The notes beneath the pieces were generated by a model that worked only from the letters and a program-made list of their open reading frames with translations, had not been told where the DNA came from and did no database searches. Positions 35,651-46,484 of a stretch of 51,960 bases of DNA are shown one piece after another (within the stretch, counting starts at the first letter, position 1; every line of letters begins with the position of its first letter). A program made the translations under genes and the position numbers. The stretch is from Cylindrodendrum hubeiense (lineage: Eukaryota > Ascomycota > Sordariomycetes > Hypocreales > Nectriaceae), in NCBI GenBank assembly GCA_014621425.1, contig JAANBB010000288.1:1-51960 (forward strand), written 5' to 3'.

Positions 35651-35726
35651 CACCCACCCACTGCAACCACCCACTGCATCCACTGCACGCACCCACTACA
35701 CCCACTACACCCACCATCACACCCAC
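35651..35726. repeat. CACCCACT-type minisatellite
   Basis: Degenerate repeats of CACCCACTGCA and CACCCACTACA run through this C-rich stretch. Confidence 0.75.
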
Positions 35727-37929
35727 AACGCCCACGAGACGCACCCACCTGGAACCCACTGGTGCCCTCCACTCGGTTGCTCGGGGTCTCAGTGCGCGCG
35801 CCCGCTGCTGTGCAGGTGTGCAGCGGTGCAGTGTGCTTGCAGTGTGCGCAGCGTGGCCCACTAGCTGTGGGTGGGCAGTGAAGCGAACCGTCATCATCCA
35901 TCGCTACGGCTCAGCCAATGGCCGGCCGCCAATATAACCCAATTGCTATTGTCACGAAATCAAAGGATCTGCCCTGCTGGGATCTAGTGTCGGAAGATAA
36001 TGAAGAAACCTGATCCAGGGCGATCAGAGACAGTGCGACTGTGACATCTGGATCGCCATGATTCAGCCCGTCCGGCACTCGAACGAGCAAATAAGGCTAA
36101 CGGGAGAGCACACGCCTTCGGGATCGGAAGCGCATTAGAGGACGGCCAGTACAGATTAGTGCACGGCTAGTTGGCTACCAGCCCTCCGTGCCAGGGGATC
36201 ATGGGAAGAACCTCAACGGGCCCGTCCAATGGCAGTCGACGTTATTCTCGCCTCTCATCCCATGGTGGCAATCTCGAAGACTCTTCTTATCCACCGGGCC
36301 GGCATCCACTGACAACGCCTCTTGTACCGGCATTAACTCAAATTTGTCATATCTTCTCCTTTCATTCCCGCCCTGTCCTCGGACGCACAGGGACAGCAGA
36401 TATCCCGTGTGCACGAAGCATTCTTTCCCTTGGTAGCCACCAGGGTTTAGTACACGATGCCTGCAGATGATGCAAACTTATGCAGGTATTCTCTGCACTC
36501 CTTTGAATATTACGCAGATTAGCATGTATTAATACTTGTTTCCTTATATGTTTCGCCAAGAACTAAAGGTACTTGGACTCCTAGATGCAAACATGACCCC
36601 TGCAGGCTGTATATCCGTCTCGTATGCCATGTACTTACAATGCTCCGTGCATATCCTCCCTGATAATCAGAGCGCACATTGCCTGCCCAACCAAAGCACG
36701 CCAGTGACTCTTTATCGTATATCAACTCCTAGCCACCATTCTTGACTGACACCGCCCGCAACCTGCCTTGTGCTACTATGCTGCTATCTCATGCAACGTC
36801 GTGGTGAGAGCCTCGGCCCAGGCAGCACCACACGGACTGTTTCTCATGAACCTGTCTAGCATTCGAACCCTGCATTTCCTCCTACAACCAACCACCCACC
36901 GTAGTCCACAGTCCACGGTCCACAGTCCACAGCAGCCCGGGTCTAGGCCCGCCCGAGCCACTCCGAGTAACCAAAGACAGGGCCGTCCGAACCCTCTAGT
37001 TCCTGGTAACACAATCTGTGGTCTACGGATCTGTGGATTTTCTTCCTGGCTCTCCGGCTGGACCATCCATCGTCTCACCATGGCTTCGACCTGCCTTGAA
37101 CGGCAAAGCTCTGCGGCACCGCCAACAGTCCGTCATCATGCACTGCCAGTGTACGCTACATCCGAACTGTTGAGGTATCAGCGACTGCCAACGAAGCCCC
37201 CCATCAGACCACCCTCGTCATCAGTCTATTACATGGTGGGCCACCCTCATGCCCTCCCACCCACCATCTTCTCTCGACCCCAGCCCTAAAGCTCGCCAAG
37301 CTTTTTCCCCAAGATCGCTAGGCGCGGGTATGTATTTAGAGCGCTCTATCCTGGAGAGCCAAGAGCCGGCCCCAGCGTCGGAGAGACCGTCCCCATAAGC
37401 GCCAGGTCGTGAATAGCCTCAGAGATGCCTGAGCGACATACTGGACATACCGCCCATGATATCATGCTCCGTCATGGGGATCGCCCGGGGGGTCCTAGGC
37501 GTATGACTGACCTGTGGCGTGACGACACCTGTTGGTCGGCCGTCCCCATTCTCCATCACATCACCCACTTCGGCGTCGCGGCGAGGAGTGGCACCCACGG
37601 CACGCGACAGCAATAGACACATCACACAATGACCCCCATTCTCATTTTTCCATCCGGGGAACAGGTGCCCCTGTCATATCAAAACGTCATTGTCTGTTTG
37701 CAGTCTACGGGTGCTCCATACTATACTATACATGATACGCAACCAACGTCGGCATCTGGTGTCTGCCGGTTTTCCCTAAACGCCGAATCTTCCCCGGCCC
37801 CTGTGCCTGGACAGCTCAGAGGGACCTCCCGACCTCCCGACCTCATCCAAAGTTGCTGGCCAATCTAAGTTGCCTGAGACCCATCCTGTTCCGTCCATCC
37901 GTCTCTATCCGCATCGATCCTTCTTTCTA

Positions 37930-40416
37930 TTACTGTGCTTGGGCACGTCTCGCGTTTTCTCGTCCAATCTTCTTGAAGAAGGAGTGACTGTCCTTCTTGT
38001 TCCGCTTCAGAGACTGGTTCATCCTCTTGTTCTGTTCGATATATGCCATGTCCTGCCCACCACTGAGCTCTCCGAGCGTCCCGGCCGTTCGTCGAGCCCC
38101 CTTCTTCTTGGCCCGCCGCCCCATGGTTCCACTGTGGAATAAATCGTCCGTGATGTCCTCATCCTCCATGCTGTCGTTTTCGACAAGCACCTTCTGCAGC
38201 AATTCTCGCCGTTCCGCCACGTCGGCAAACGCGAGCCCAGGCGTCTTCTCAATGTTGGCCAGCTGCGTAATCACTTTAAAAGCGTAACCCTGATCCACTA
38301 GGAATGCCTGACGTTTCGATGAGAAGAACATCTCCTGCGTGTCCTTGGAGACCAAAGAATAGAAGAAAGCATTGAAGCCCTCGTCATTTCGTCTCTTGGC
38401 TCGGAGAATTCGTCCCAATCTCTGCGCCTCTTGACGACGCGAACCGTAATGTGATGAGATCTGAATCAAGCAAGTAGCCTCGGGTAGATCGAGCGAAGTA
38501 TCTCCAATCTTAGAAAGGAACAACGTATTGACCTTCGGGTTGTGCTGGAAGTTTTCCAACACCTGCAGTCGTTCGGCTTGTCCGGTACTGCCGTAGATAT
38601 AGGCTTTGCCCAGCTTTAACGCATATGCCTTCAGCGCATACACGTTATCCGAGAAAACGATAATCTTGTCGCCTCGAGACTCGTGGTAGTTGATCAGGTA
38701 CTGGCACGCCTGGAACTTGCGGGGGTTCATGATGTAGAGCAGGTTCTTCTTTCGAGATGGGGCTCGAAGATACTGGTCGTAGAACTCAGTTGGCATAGGA
38801 CACCACACCTCAGCACACTGGACTCTCGCTATATGACCCTGCTTCGACAGTTCCATCCAGTTAGCTTCGAAGAGCTTGGGGCCAATCAAGAAGTTCAAAT
38901 CCGAAATCTTGTCGTCTTCTCGCAAGAGAGTGGCCGTAAGGCCCAGTTTCGAGTGAGTCTTGATAGACGATGTCACCTTTCGGAAGATGTTGGCTGGCAC
39001 AACGTGCACCTCGTCCAGAAGCATCAATCCCCATTCTCGACCTGTGAGAAATCTCATCATCTTCTCGGCATCGTAGGATCTTGCTCTCGATTGTGTCACC
39101 ATGGAGTATGTTGTAACGATGACACCCGTACTTCCCGTAAACACATTGTTTTTGGAATCGGATGTAAAGGCGACAATGTCGTCGGGGTTGATGTTGGACC
39201 ATTTCAGGAATTCGTTTCGCCACTGCACGACTGACATAGAACTTGTGCAAAGAACGATAATACCCTTCTTGATGGTGCAAGCCGCCGTGATGCCGACAAG
39301 AGTCTTGCCGGCACCGCAAGGCAAAACAATAAGTCCACTCTTGGCTCGTCCGTTTCCGAACATCTTGCTCAGGCTCTTCTCCTGATACGGTCGAATCTGC
39401 GTTCCTGGCTTGAGGTCGATCTCCAGGTTCGGGTTGACCTCATCTCGACGGAAATCGTACTCTTCCAGAACGGGGTATCCTAGGTTGAGGCACTCCTTCT
39501 GTACAGTCTCGACGTCTTTGTCTGCGATTTCGAATGCGTGGGTCACCTCCTGGTCTTCGTCGTCCTCTTCGTTGAGGGTTGCGAACACGTCGCCTTCTTG
39601 TACAGGTTGTCCTTCTTGAGCCTGCTCGGGTCCGGACTTTTGGAGGCCATTAGCTTGCTTGACGCCTGCTGCATTCTTCGTTCCCGGAATGACAAGACCA
39701 CCGATCTTGGGAGCTGCCGAGGTCGTAATTTCTTCCGTTCCTTGGACTCGTAGGGGGCCGATCTTGGGGTTCTTCAGGAGGGTCTGGAGCATCTCGGGAT
39801 CCGGGCTTTCGACGTAGTACTTGGTGTTCTTCAGAACCAGCTTAACTTTGCCGTAGCTCTGAGTACAGTTTGTGATGAAGGCACGAATTTCATCAGGCAA
39901 CGGCGTCTTGAGAAAGCGGTCGAGGGTATTAATGATGTCCTGTGGCGACAGACCAACTGAAACGGCAGCGTACAAGCTATGCGTTGTTAAGGCGTATTCG
40001 TGCATGAACGTCGGTCTGGAAAGTGGCTCGGAGATGGTGATGAGGAAGTCCTGTGCCTGCTCGGCTAGCGGGTTGAAACTTTCCAAGATGATGCGGCCCT
40101 TCTGGGGATCAATCCAGAGCGGGCGGTTCTGGTGATCCTTCTTCAAATCCAAATACGAAAAGTCATGATCTCCAAAGATATGGGGAAGCGGCTCCCGGAT
40201 CGCGTGTCTCTTCTGGTAGCGATCGAGGGAGAAAAGGTCTATGTTTTTATCCAGATCCCGCTCCAGGACCTCGTCAATGGGGCCATCATCTTCCTCCACT
40301 TCATCGGCACTATCGATCGTGCGAGGAGTCGCAGCTCCTGGTGTCGACACCCGCGAAGACCTGCCAGCCTTTGTCCCCCCCTGGACGGCTCCGCCTGCCT
40401 TTCGCTTCGGTGGCAT
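37930..40416 (-). CDS. ssl2: XPB/Ssl2 (Rad25) DNA helicase, TFIIH subunit
   Basis: ATP-dependent 3'-5' translocase of TFIIH, acting in promoter opening and nucleotide excision repair; nuclear. A single exon of 828 aa, close to the yeast and human lengths. Walker A is LPCGAGKT with K371. The DEVH box is at 468-471. The RED motif of the damage-recognition element is at 499-501 (LLREDD). Helicase motif VI is visible as [11 protein letters not shown]. The basic N-terminus PPKRKAG is a likely nuclear signal, and the C-terminal tail is Lys/Arg-rich. The XPB N-terminal domain (about 85-230) is present. The ATG at 40416 is the natural start. It shares a 389 bp divergent promoter with the CHY zinc-finger gene. 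Confidence 0.98.
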   Translation of the reverse strand: MPPKRKAGGAVQGGTKAGRSSRVSTPGAATPRTIDSADEVEEDDGPIDEVLERDLDKNIDLFSLDRYQKRHAIREPLPHIFGDHDFSYLDLKKDHQNRPLWIDPQKGRIILESFNPLAEQAQDFLITISEPLSRPTFMHEYALTTHSLYAAVSVGLSPQDIINTLDRFLKTPLPDEIRAFITNCTQSYGKVKLVLKNTKYYVESPDPEMLQTLLKNPKIGPLRVQGTEEITTSAAPKIGGLVIPGTKNAAGVKQANGLQKSGPEQAQEGQPVQEGDVFATLNEEDDEDQEVTHAFEIADKDVETVQKECLNLGYPVLEEYDFRRDEVNPNLEIDLKPGTQIRPYQEKSLSKMFGNGRAKSGLIVLPCGAGKTLVGITAACTIKKGIIVLCTSSMSVVQWRNEFLKWSNINPDDIVAFTSDSKNNVFTGSTGVIVTTYSMVTQSRARSYDAEKMMRFLTGREWGLMLLDEVHVVPANIFRKVTSSIKTHSKLGLTATLLREDDKISDLNFLIGPKLFEANWMELSKQGHIARVQCAEVWCPMPTEFYDQYLRAPSRKKNLLYIMNPRKFQACQYLINYHESRGDKIIVFSDNVYALKAYALKLGKAYIYGSTGQAERLQVLENFQHNPKVNTLFLSKIGDTSLDLPEATCLIQISSHYGSRRQEAQRLGRILRAKRRNDEGFNAFFYSLVSKDTQEMFFSSKRQAFLVDQGYAFKVITQLANIEKTPGLAFADVAERRELLQKVLVENDSMEDEDITDDLFHSGTMGRRAKKKGARRTAGTLGELSGGQDMAYIEQNKRMNQSLKRNKKDSHSFFKKIGRENARRAQAQ

Positions 40417-40805
40417 TTCGATCGGGTGGCCGTGCAGCTCGAGGTCGAACGGCGGCGGTCGTGGGACGTGAAGGAGGATGGATGGGGAAGAAATACCCGG
40501 ATAGCAGGCTGCAAGGCAGACGTTAGAAATGCACGAGCGAGGTCCAACGTCACGGATGACTAAGTGTAGTGAAATGGGAGAGCGCCGCTAGCCCGGAAAT
40601 TTAGTGGCTCGCAGTGGCGGGCCAGGGGGCGGGGCCGCTGTAAATATACCCCGCCGACATCGACCCGATTCTATTTGAATGATTAGGTATCACGAGGAAA
40701 GCCGACAAACATTGTGACCGCTATCTCCTCACTCTCACCAGCCGACCACACGATAACTCTACTCCTACCAAAGGCCGTGAAACAGAATCTACCACCTCCG
40801 CCGCT
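40417..40805. promoter_or_regulatory. Divergent promoter, XPB / CHY zinc-finger gene
   Basis: 389 bp between two ATGs pointing apart. It is GC-rich with an AT-rich island TGTAAATATACC near 40639. It is the shortest divergent spacer in the window, so the two genes probably share control elements. No known operator is recognised. Confidence 0.55.
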
Positions 40806-41311
40806 ATGTGGTACGCCAACCCTGCGCATGGTCGCAACCCAGAAAGCTAACAGGCATCCCAGCAAGCACATCCTCAACGCGCAAGTCGCGGTCCGGTCGC
40901 CATGCTGTACGTCCTCATGACTTAATACTACCTATCCCTTCCAGCTGTGCAACGGAAGCTACGCCCTAAATTCTAACACGTTGTGTCACAGGCAAGAAAT
41001 GGTTCGACTGCGTCGAGTGCCACACCGAACAGGAGACCCATCCTCTCGCCGAGAACTTCGAGATGGTTTTCGCCTGCAAGAAGTGCAAGAAGTGCTTCCG
41101 CAAAAACGCCACAGAGTTTGAGGAGGCTGACGAGTACTGCCCTCATTGCGATAACCACTTCATCATCGATGCCAAGACCCCCAGGGCAGCACTAGCCATC
41201 GAGAGCGACGATGTCCGGATGGACAGCAAGATGCTGAAGGACGAGAGGGCGAGACAAGAAGAGTTCAAGACCATCTTCGACCCGACTCTGGATGCGGACA
41301 AGCTGGGCTGA
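40806..41311 (+). CDS. hot13: CHY zinc-finger protein, Hot13-like
   Basis: Three exons: 40806-40810 (5 nt, ATGTG), 40863-40906 and 40992-41311, joined in frame to 122 aa. The joined N-terminus is MCKHILNAQVAVRSPCCKKW, the start expected of the family. Zinc ligands follow in CHY order: C2, H4, CVECHTEQETH, CKKCKKC and CPHCDNHF. Yeast Hot13 (116 aa) works in the mitochondrial intermembrane space with Mia40/Erv1 in small-Tim import, apparently by removing zinc; other CHY proteins differ, so the role is inference. The acidic C-terminal tail has no motif. The first intron (40811-40862) has a GCTAAC branch site; the second uses GTACGT and CACAG. It is convergent with the proteasome gene 180 bp away. 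Confidence 0.88.
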
Positions 41312-41491
41312 TTGTAGAGTGAGGAAGGTTTGGAAAAGCTACGGCGTTGGAGGTTTCAGAGCATCTTGCTCATTTCAGGGGAGCATCAGTCAAATAGAAA
41401 GCGTCCCGTCATTATAGGTGTTGATACAATGGCGCTGGGCTCTAGTTTCGTAAACCATACCCCTGTCTATGAACGTCAATCATCGCTGCCC

Positions 41492-42510
41492 TTACTCCGC
41501 TGCAGAATCATCCTGAGACCTCGTCAGAATGGCGGCGGTTCCAGTGCCGGGGGTTCGGCCCGTCTTCTTCTTGGCCGCCTCCTCCTGCTTCTCCTGCTCA
41601 ATCTCCTTGACATAGCCCTCAATCTCCTCGGTCGGCAGTGTCTCAATAGAGGCTCCAGGTGCCATCAAGGCAATCTCAATGTTCTTCGCACCAGTCTGGA
41701 CAACCTCGAGGAGAGACTTGATAGCCAGTCGGATGGTAGCCTCCCGGTCCATATCCTCCTTGTAGTTGCGCTCAAGGAACTCTCGAACGGTCTTGCTGGA
41801 ACGGCCGATAGCATTTGCCTTCCTAATGGACAATTAGCATTCCTCTGTCATCAGGGTTCTTCAGAGAGCGTACCAAGCAGAGTAGATACCAGAGGGCTCC
41901 GTCTGGTAGAGTCTGGGCACCTTGCCGCCGTTGTCGAATCCAACAATCAGGGTGCTGATTCCGAATGGTCGCACACCACCAGCCTGGGTGTATCGCTGCT
42001 GCACTCCGGCAACGTACTTGGTAATGTAGTCGATCGTAACGGGGTCTTCGACGGACAAGCGGTGAGACTGCGCCTCTAATCGCGCCTTGTCAACGAGGAT
42101 TCGGGCATCAGCGTTGAGACCAGCGAAGGCAAGGGCGACGTGGTTGTCGAGAAGTTGGATCTTTGAGGGGGTAATTCGGGTATCTTGGAGCTTCATGGCG
42201 GATCGCTTCTCGCATCCCAGCACCACAACATCGGTACCCTTCACGCCGACAGCGCAAGTTCCTATTCGAGGTGTGAGCTGCAGCAACCCCGGGATCGTGG
42301 GGAACCTAGTACGGACCTCTCTTGACAGCCTCACCAGCGTACTCGACTTGGAAAACGTGTCCATCGGGACTGTTAAAACGTTAGAGGGTTAATTCCAGAC
42401 ACGCTCACTGCTACTGACCTGAACACTATTGATCTCTGTTAGCCACGAATCTCCGAACTGCAAGCGCTATGCAACTTACCCGACAGAGCTCTGTCGTATC
42501 CGGAAGCCAT
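41492..42510 (-). CDS. pre6: 20S proteasome subunit alpha-4 (Pre6/PSMA7 type)
   Basis: Structural alpha-ring subunit of the 20S proteasome. Five exons: 42510-42480, 42425-42419 (7 nt), 42369-42317, 42261-41874 and 41822-41492, joined in frame to 269 aa. The N-terminus [16 protein letters not shown] is the alpha-type signature. Others are [44 protein letters not shown] and [14 protein letters not shown], close to yeast Pre6. Where yeast has YALEAV this protein has YAGEAV, a change in a conserved helix-0 region. The C-terminal tail is Lys/Glu- then Gly/Thr-rich, longer than in yeast. A reversed CCAAT box lies 34 bp upstream of the start. Confidence 0.97.
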
Positions 42511-43016
42511 GATTTATGAATGTGACAAGAGGGCCGCGTTGCCAATCTAGGTATCGTTGTTTGGAGTTGGTGGCCACGTTACGTTCGGGAGGGCGAGAAG
42601 TTGGGTTGTGGATGTGGCGTTGCGTTCGGTGATGGAGGTTGATGTTATGAGCCGGGGGAGCTTCGTCAGAACTGCAGCCTGCCTGCGTAGGCTGAGAGCT
42701 GGCTGGAGCTTCGAGTGTCACCCGCAATGGGGGGAGACGGAGAAACGTAGTGGCGGGGCCGGTGGGCCGTATTTAGACTGTGTTGCGCACTGTAACCCAA
42801 TCCTCCCGGGAATCCTGGATTCTAGACTAGCAAGCAAGCAAGCAAGCAGCTTCATGGAATTCCGTTGTCTTATGAATCCAAGCCCATATCCTTGCCTCGC
42901 TTCCGTCTACGTTATATCTTACATCAGTGCGACTGAAATACATGTCTAGCTCCCCCCCCTTAATGACAGACCTGCTGCTACCTCGTTCTTAGTGGAATGA
43001 TCTCAGCCAACTCATT
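42511..43016. other. Proteasome-gene promoter and TF-gene 3' region
   Basis: 506 bp without a gene. CCAAT (on the plus strand) occurs at about 42541 just upstream of pre6, and a (CAAG)4 microsatellite lies at 42831-42846. Confidence 0.55.
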
Positions 43017-44623
43017 CTAGAAGGTTGCAACTTCAACCCATTTCTGTCTTTGCAAAACATTCGCAATATGCTGACCCTTCTCAACCAATCTTGATCGAAA
43101 ATTATCCAGCCACATCAATTCCATCAGACCATCCTGTGAGGTTGAGTTGATCTCCCTGTAAAAATCCATCGCCGTCGACATCGGCGCAACCAACACATCG
43201 GGCTGTACAGTGCCATCGAGCACAGAGTCTAGACCACGACAGATGTCTGCTGCAAACTCGCGTCCGTGCTGGTACCGGGTTACGTCAATCTGGAGATCCG
43301 GAGGCAGGTCCGGCCACATGTTCGGATACGCATCGATGACGGGCTGGAAGATAATACGATGAAGGTATTCGATGCAGCGGTGGAAGATGATCTGTGTCAT
43401 CCAGTAATACAGGAACGCGAGGCCTGTATGGTTGTCTCTGAATGTATAAGAGTTGGAAAATGGTATGAGACCACCCGGACTGGTCAATTCCTCGGCCCAG
43501 AAGGGGATTGGGCGACCTGGAGCGGGTTGGTTGGTTGCATGGAGCCATAAGTTAAACTGCCTCTCAAGCGAGAGGCAGTTTTGAAGAAGATCCTGAGCCC
43601 GCAGGCGCCGGTTGTGTGTTGCCTCCAGAGGTATTATTTGATCAGTGTGGGCGAGGAGGGAGGGCAGAAAGAGGATTAGGTCGAAGAGGTGGTCAAGTGA
43701 GCACTTGGGGTGCCTCCGCCAAGGGATAGACCTCCATTCTGGAGCGGAGAGAAATGTGTCTCGTCGATTTAATAGAGCGGTGCCAGCCTGGATTTCAATC
43801 AGATTATCGAATCACGGAAATAATCAGCAATTGGTCCTCACCGCTAGAGGTCGGTATACTCGAACAAAGAAGTGGTGGTTGGGAAACTGGCTGAAATAGG
43901 CGGGACCTGATCGTCTCATCTGTTCTGTGCCAGATTCTCCCGAGCCGGCCAGCAAGTCGTGCTAGTATTTTGTCAGTATGACCTTGAAGAACCAACGGAT
44001 GGCTTTATCAAACCTCGAAAAAGAAGACGCAGTGGCTTTCAGCCGAGTCATCTCCATCATCAATGCTTGGCAGTCGCGCCAAACACTGCGCACTGACTCG
44101 CAAGTCTTGGTCGATCAGCGCCGGCTGCAGCTCGGACGGCGCATATGGGGGAAACGAGATGTGAAAGCCGTCCGACTCGTCTTGTGAGGCATAGTCTCGC
44201 AGGACATATGGGAGCTTTGTCTGCAGTGCTGATATGAGAACGGAATACTCGATTCCTTGGCTTGAGATGAGGGTGTGATCATCCCATGCCGAAGTCAAGG
44301 GGTGCAGCGGGGCCAGATCGAGCCCTGGGCTTCCTTCACCGGCAGGGGTCCTTTGCTTCCTGGACGAAGGTGCCTTCTTGGGATGCGAGGCCACCCTGCC
44401 CATGTTCTCAGGCGTGCCGGTGATGAAGACCCTCTCCCTCTCATAGCCCTCGCACTCTCTTCCGCTGGCGATGCATTTTTGACAGAATGGTCGCTCGTTG
44501 GTGCACTGCTTCTCGATCAACACTGGGTGATGTTTCTCACGGGCTCGGTTCGTGGATACCAACCTTGACTCTTCTTCGCCGGCAGGTTTCGCATCCCTTA
44601 TATTTTCCCTTTACTCCCACCAT
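43017..44623 (-). CDS. Zn2Cys6 (binuclear cluster) transcription factor, fungal-specific
   Basis: Four-exon model: 44623-44564, 44505-44014, 43961-43842 and 43787-43017, in frame to 480 aa. Exon 1 brings MVGVKGKYKGCETCRRRRVK and exon 2 continues CTNERPFCQKC, giving a perfect C-x2-C-x6-C-x6-C-x2-C-x6-C cluster within the first 40 residues. A Lys/Arg-rich linker follows. The rest looks like the fungal-specific regulatory region (QCLARLPSIDDGDDSAESH, VYRPLA, FLSAPEWRSIPWR and a helical C-terminus). The second intron (52 nt) has a weak GTTTGA donor though its CTGAC branch and CTAG acceptor are good (see findings). At 480 aa it is short for the class. It is divergent from an F-box gene; its targets cannot be told. 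Confidence 0.85.
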
Positions 44624-46484
44624 GTTATCGCAGTGTTCGGTTCGGCTTGGGGATCGATCTCGAGGCAGGGGCAGTAGCAACAACAAGCTGCGGGAGCAAT
44701 AGATTGGGCATAGCAAATTTCGAAATTTCAGATGACCGAGGCCCTGCTTCTAAATAGTCTCCGGTTCTCTGAGGTAGAGGCACCGGATCGACCCTCACAC
44801 CCCCACAGAATGCGGAATACCGTCGCCCGCTCCTCTCACCGGAAACCTCCCTTTCAGTGGAAGGGGGGCCAAGAGACGCAGAACCTTCTGCCGTCATGGC
44901 AGCTCCCCTGCGAAGTCCCATTGTGCGGTAATGAGGCAAGTGTTGACACAGCGAATAAGAGGGTAACGTCGTCCTGTCCGAGCCGGCCAGCTGGGGTACG
45001 GGCCGCTTACGTACCCACCGGGTATCCGAGTTCAGGGGCGGGGAGTGGTTTAGGTGGCCATTCTGGAAGGCCTTGGTGTGGGCGTGCATGCCCGTAGGAT
45101 GGGGAATGATGACGCGGACGGTGGGAAAGCAGGGCAGCCATGGTGCTAGGTTGCTGGTACAAGTTCTTTCGGGGACTTTGTCCTGACTGCGAGACGACGC
45201 ATCGCCGTCGGGCAGGGCGGTAGTGGGGAACCTGCGTCCTTGGCGTCGTAGGGCTGACAGGGAGCGAAGCCGAGAGCGGCCGGTGGTTGGCTGCAGCACC
45301 GACGAGCTGAGGAAGCCACACGACGGCGGATAACCCTGGGACTGGAGCCGGCGTGACAAGCTGCAACGGGCGGGCCGTTGTTCTGCCCTGTCATAGGGCT
45401 CTCCCTGGGTCCTGGGACACGGTAATCACGAACAGCATATCTTACCATGTAGGTGTTCCGTCCAGACGATGGCGGACCCCGTTCCGCAGCGGCCCGTGTT
45501 CCTTTGTTCCTTATTGCTGCATACGACGACGCGCCTCGTTCGATTGGCTGCGCCAATGGCGATACCTGCACGGCGAAGATGCGAGCTCCTTTCCGTATCC
45601 AAGAGACAGGCACCATGAGACAAGCACCGAGAGGCAAGCGCCAACAGTCCCGCGGCGCGCAATGTCCAAGGAGCTCCGTGGGCGGGCGGCCAAGTCCCCG
45701 ACAACACTCGAGAGCACCGGCAGACCACGCGGCTGCAGGATGACGCTGCATGGTGGCTGTCGCTCGCGTGAGAGTAGTTCGAAGGAATGGCTATCATAGG
45801 GATCAGACAAAAGTCCCGTCCTCAAAAGTTGCCGGTTTGTTAATCTGGAGCTATGGCGGCGGTCACATGCGCGCATTCGAGCTACAGCGAGCTACAGCAG
45901 CAGCCTTGCGAACTTTGGTCAACCTAGCCAGGGGGGGTCTCGTCGCTACCGCCTTAATTCAACTGCCTCGAACTCTTAGTTGAGGACTCGCGCCTGCGTA
46001 CCTATCGCTCTGTATCGAATGCAACTCGTACCCATATTATTCCGCGGTCCATTCTCGTTTCTGTGACACACGCGCCATCAGCCTGGCGTCACTTCTTGTC
46101 GTTGACGCTATCTTTAGCTGGTCTAAATACACTCACCTACGATCGCGTAAACATTTGGGGAATAATCCACTTTGGCTGTGGCGAGAGTTGTGTCAAGGAT
46201 GCCGATATCGTGGCTTGATACCAGCCCACCCATCATGTACTTCGCATGTATCTGGATCCCCTCTTCCACTAACCTGGCTTGACTCAGACCCCACCAACCT
46301 CAAACAACCTGAGCCAGGCGACGACAGGTACACAACCAACGAGCAGAAACGCCTCGACAAGCTGAAAACTACCTAGGCATAGCTTCACTTGACAGGGCCG
46401 GATTCTGTACGCGCTTGCCCTTCGTGGGCATATCTTTCGCATTAAGCCTCCACTGTCGTTCGTCGTCGCAGAACTCATTCAAGA
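44624..46484. other. 1.9 kb intergenic region between divergent TF and F-box genes
   Basis: GC-rich, with frames up to 244 codons on both strands that overlap each other and have no recognisable domain or biased third position. I take it as promoter sequence for both genes. Confidence 0.5.

Larger units (their letters stand above)
33727..37929. other. 4.2 kb gene-free region upstream of the TRK gene
   Basis: No coding sequence is supported. Open frames of up to about 200 codons between 34260 and 35420 overlap in five frames and are low in complexity. The part nearest the TRK start (to about 34400) reads C/T-rich on the gene strand, which would suit a long 5' leader. Short repeats are listed separately. 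The right end holds the 3' UTR of the XPB gene. Confidence 0.5.

Noticed and set aside
36850..36880. tRNA-like B-box (GGTTCGAATGC on the minus strand)
   Set aside because: It does not match the B-box ending, and no A-box or cloverleaf can be drawn around it. I found no convincing tRNA or rRNA in the window.
44625..45866. Overlapping frames of 120-244 codons on both strands
   Set aside because: GC-rich spurious frames with no domain; one overlaps exon 1 of the Zn2Cys6 gene in another frame.
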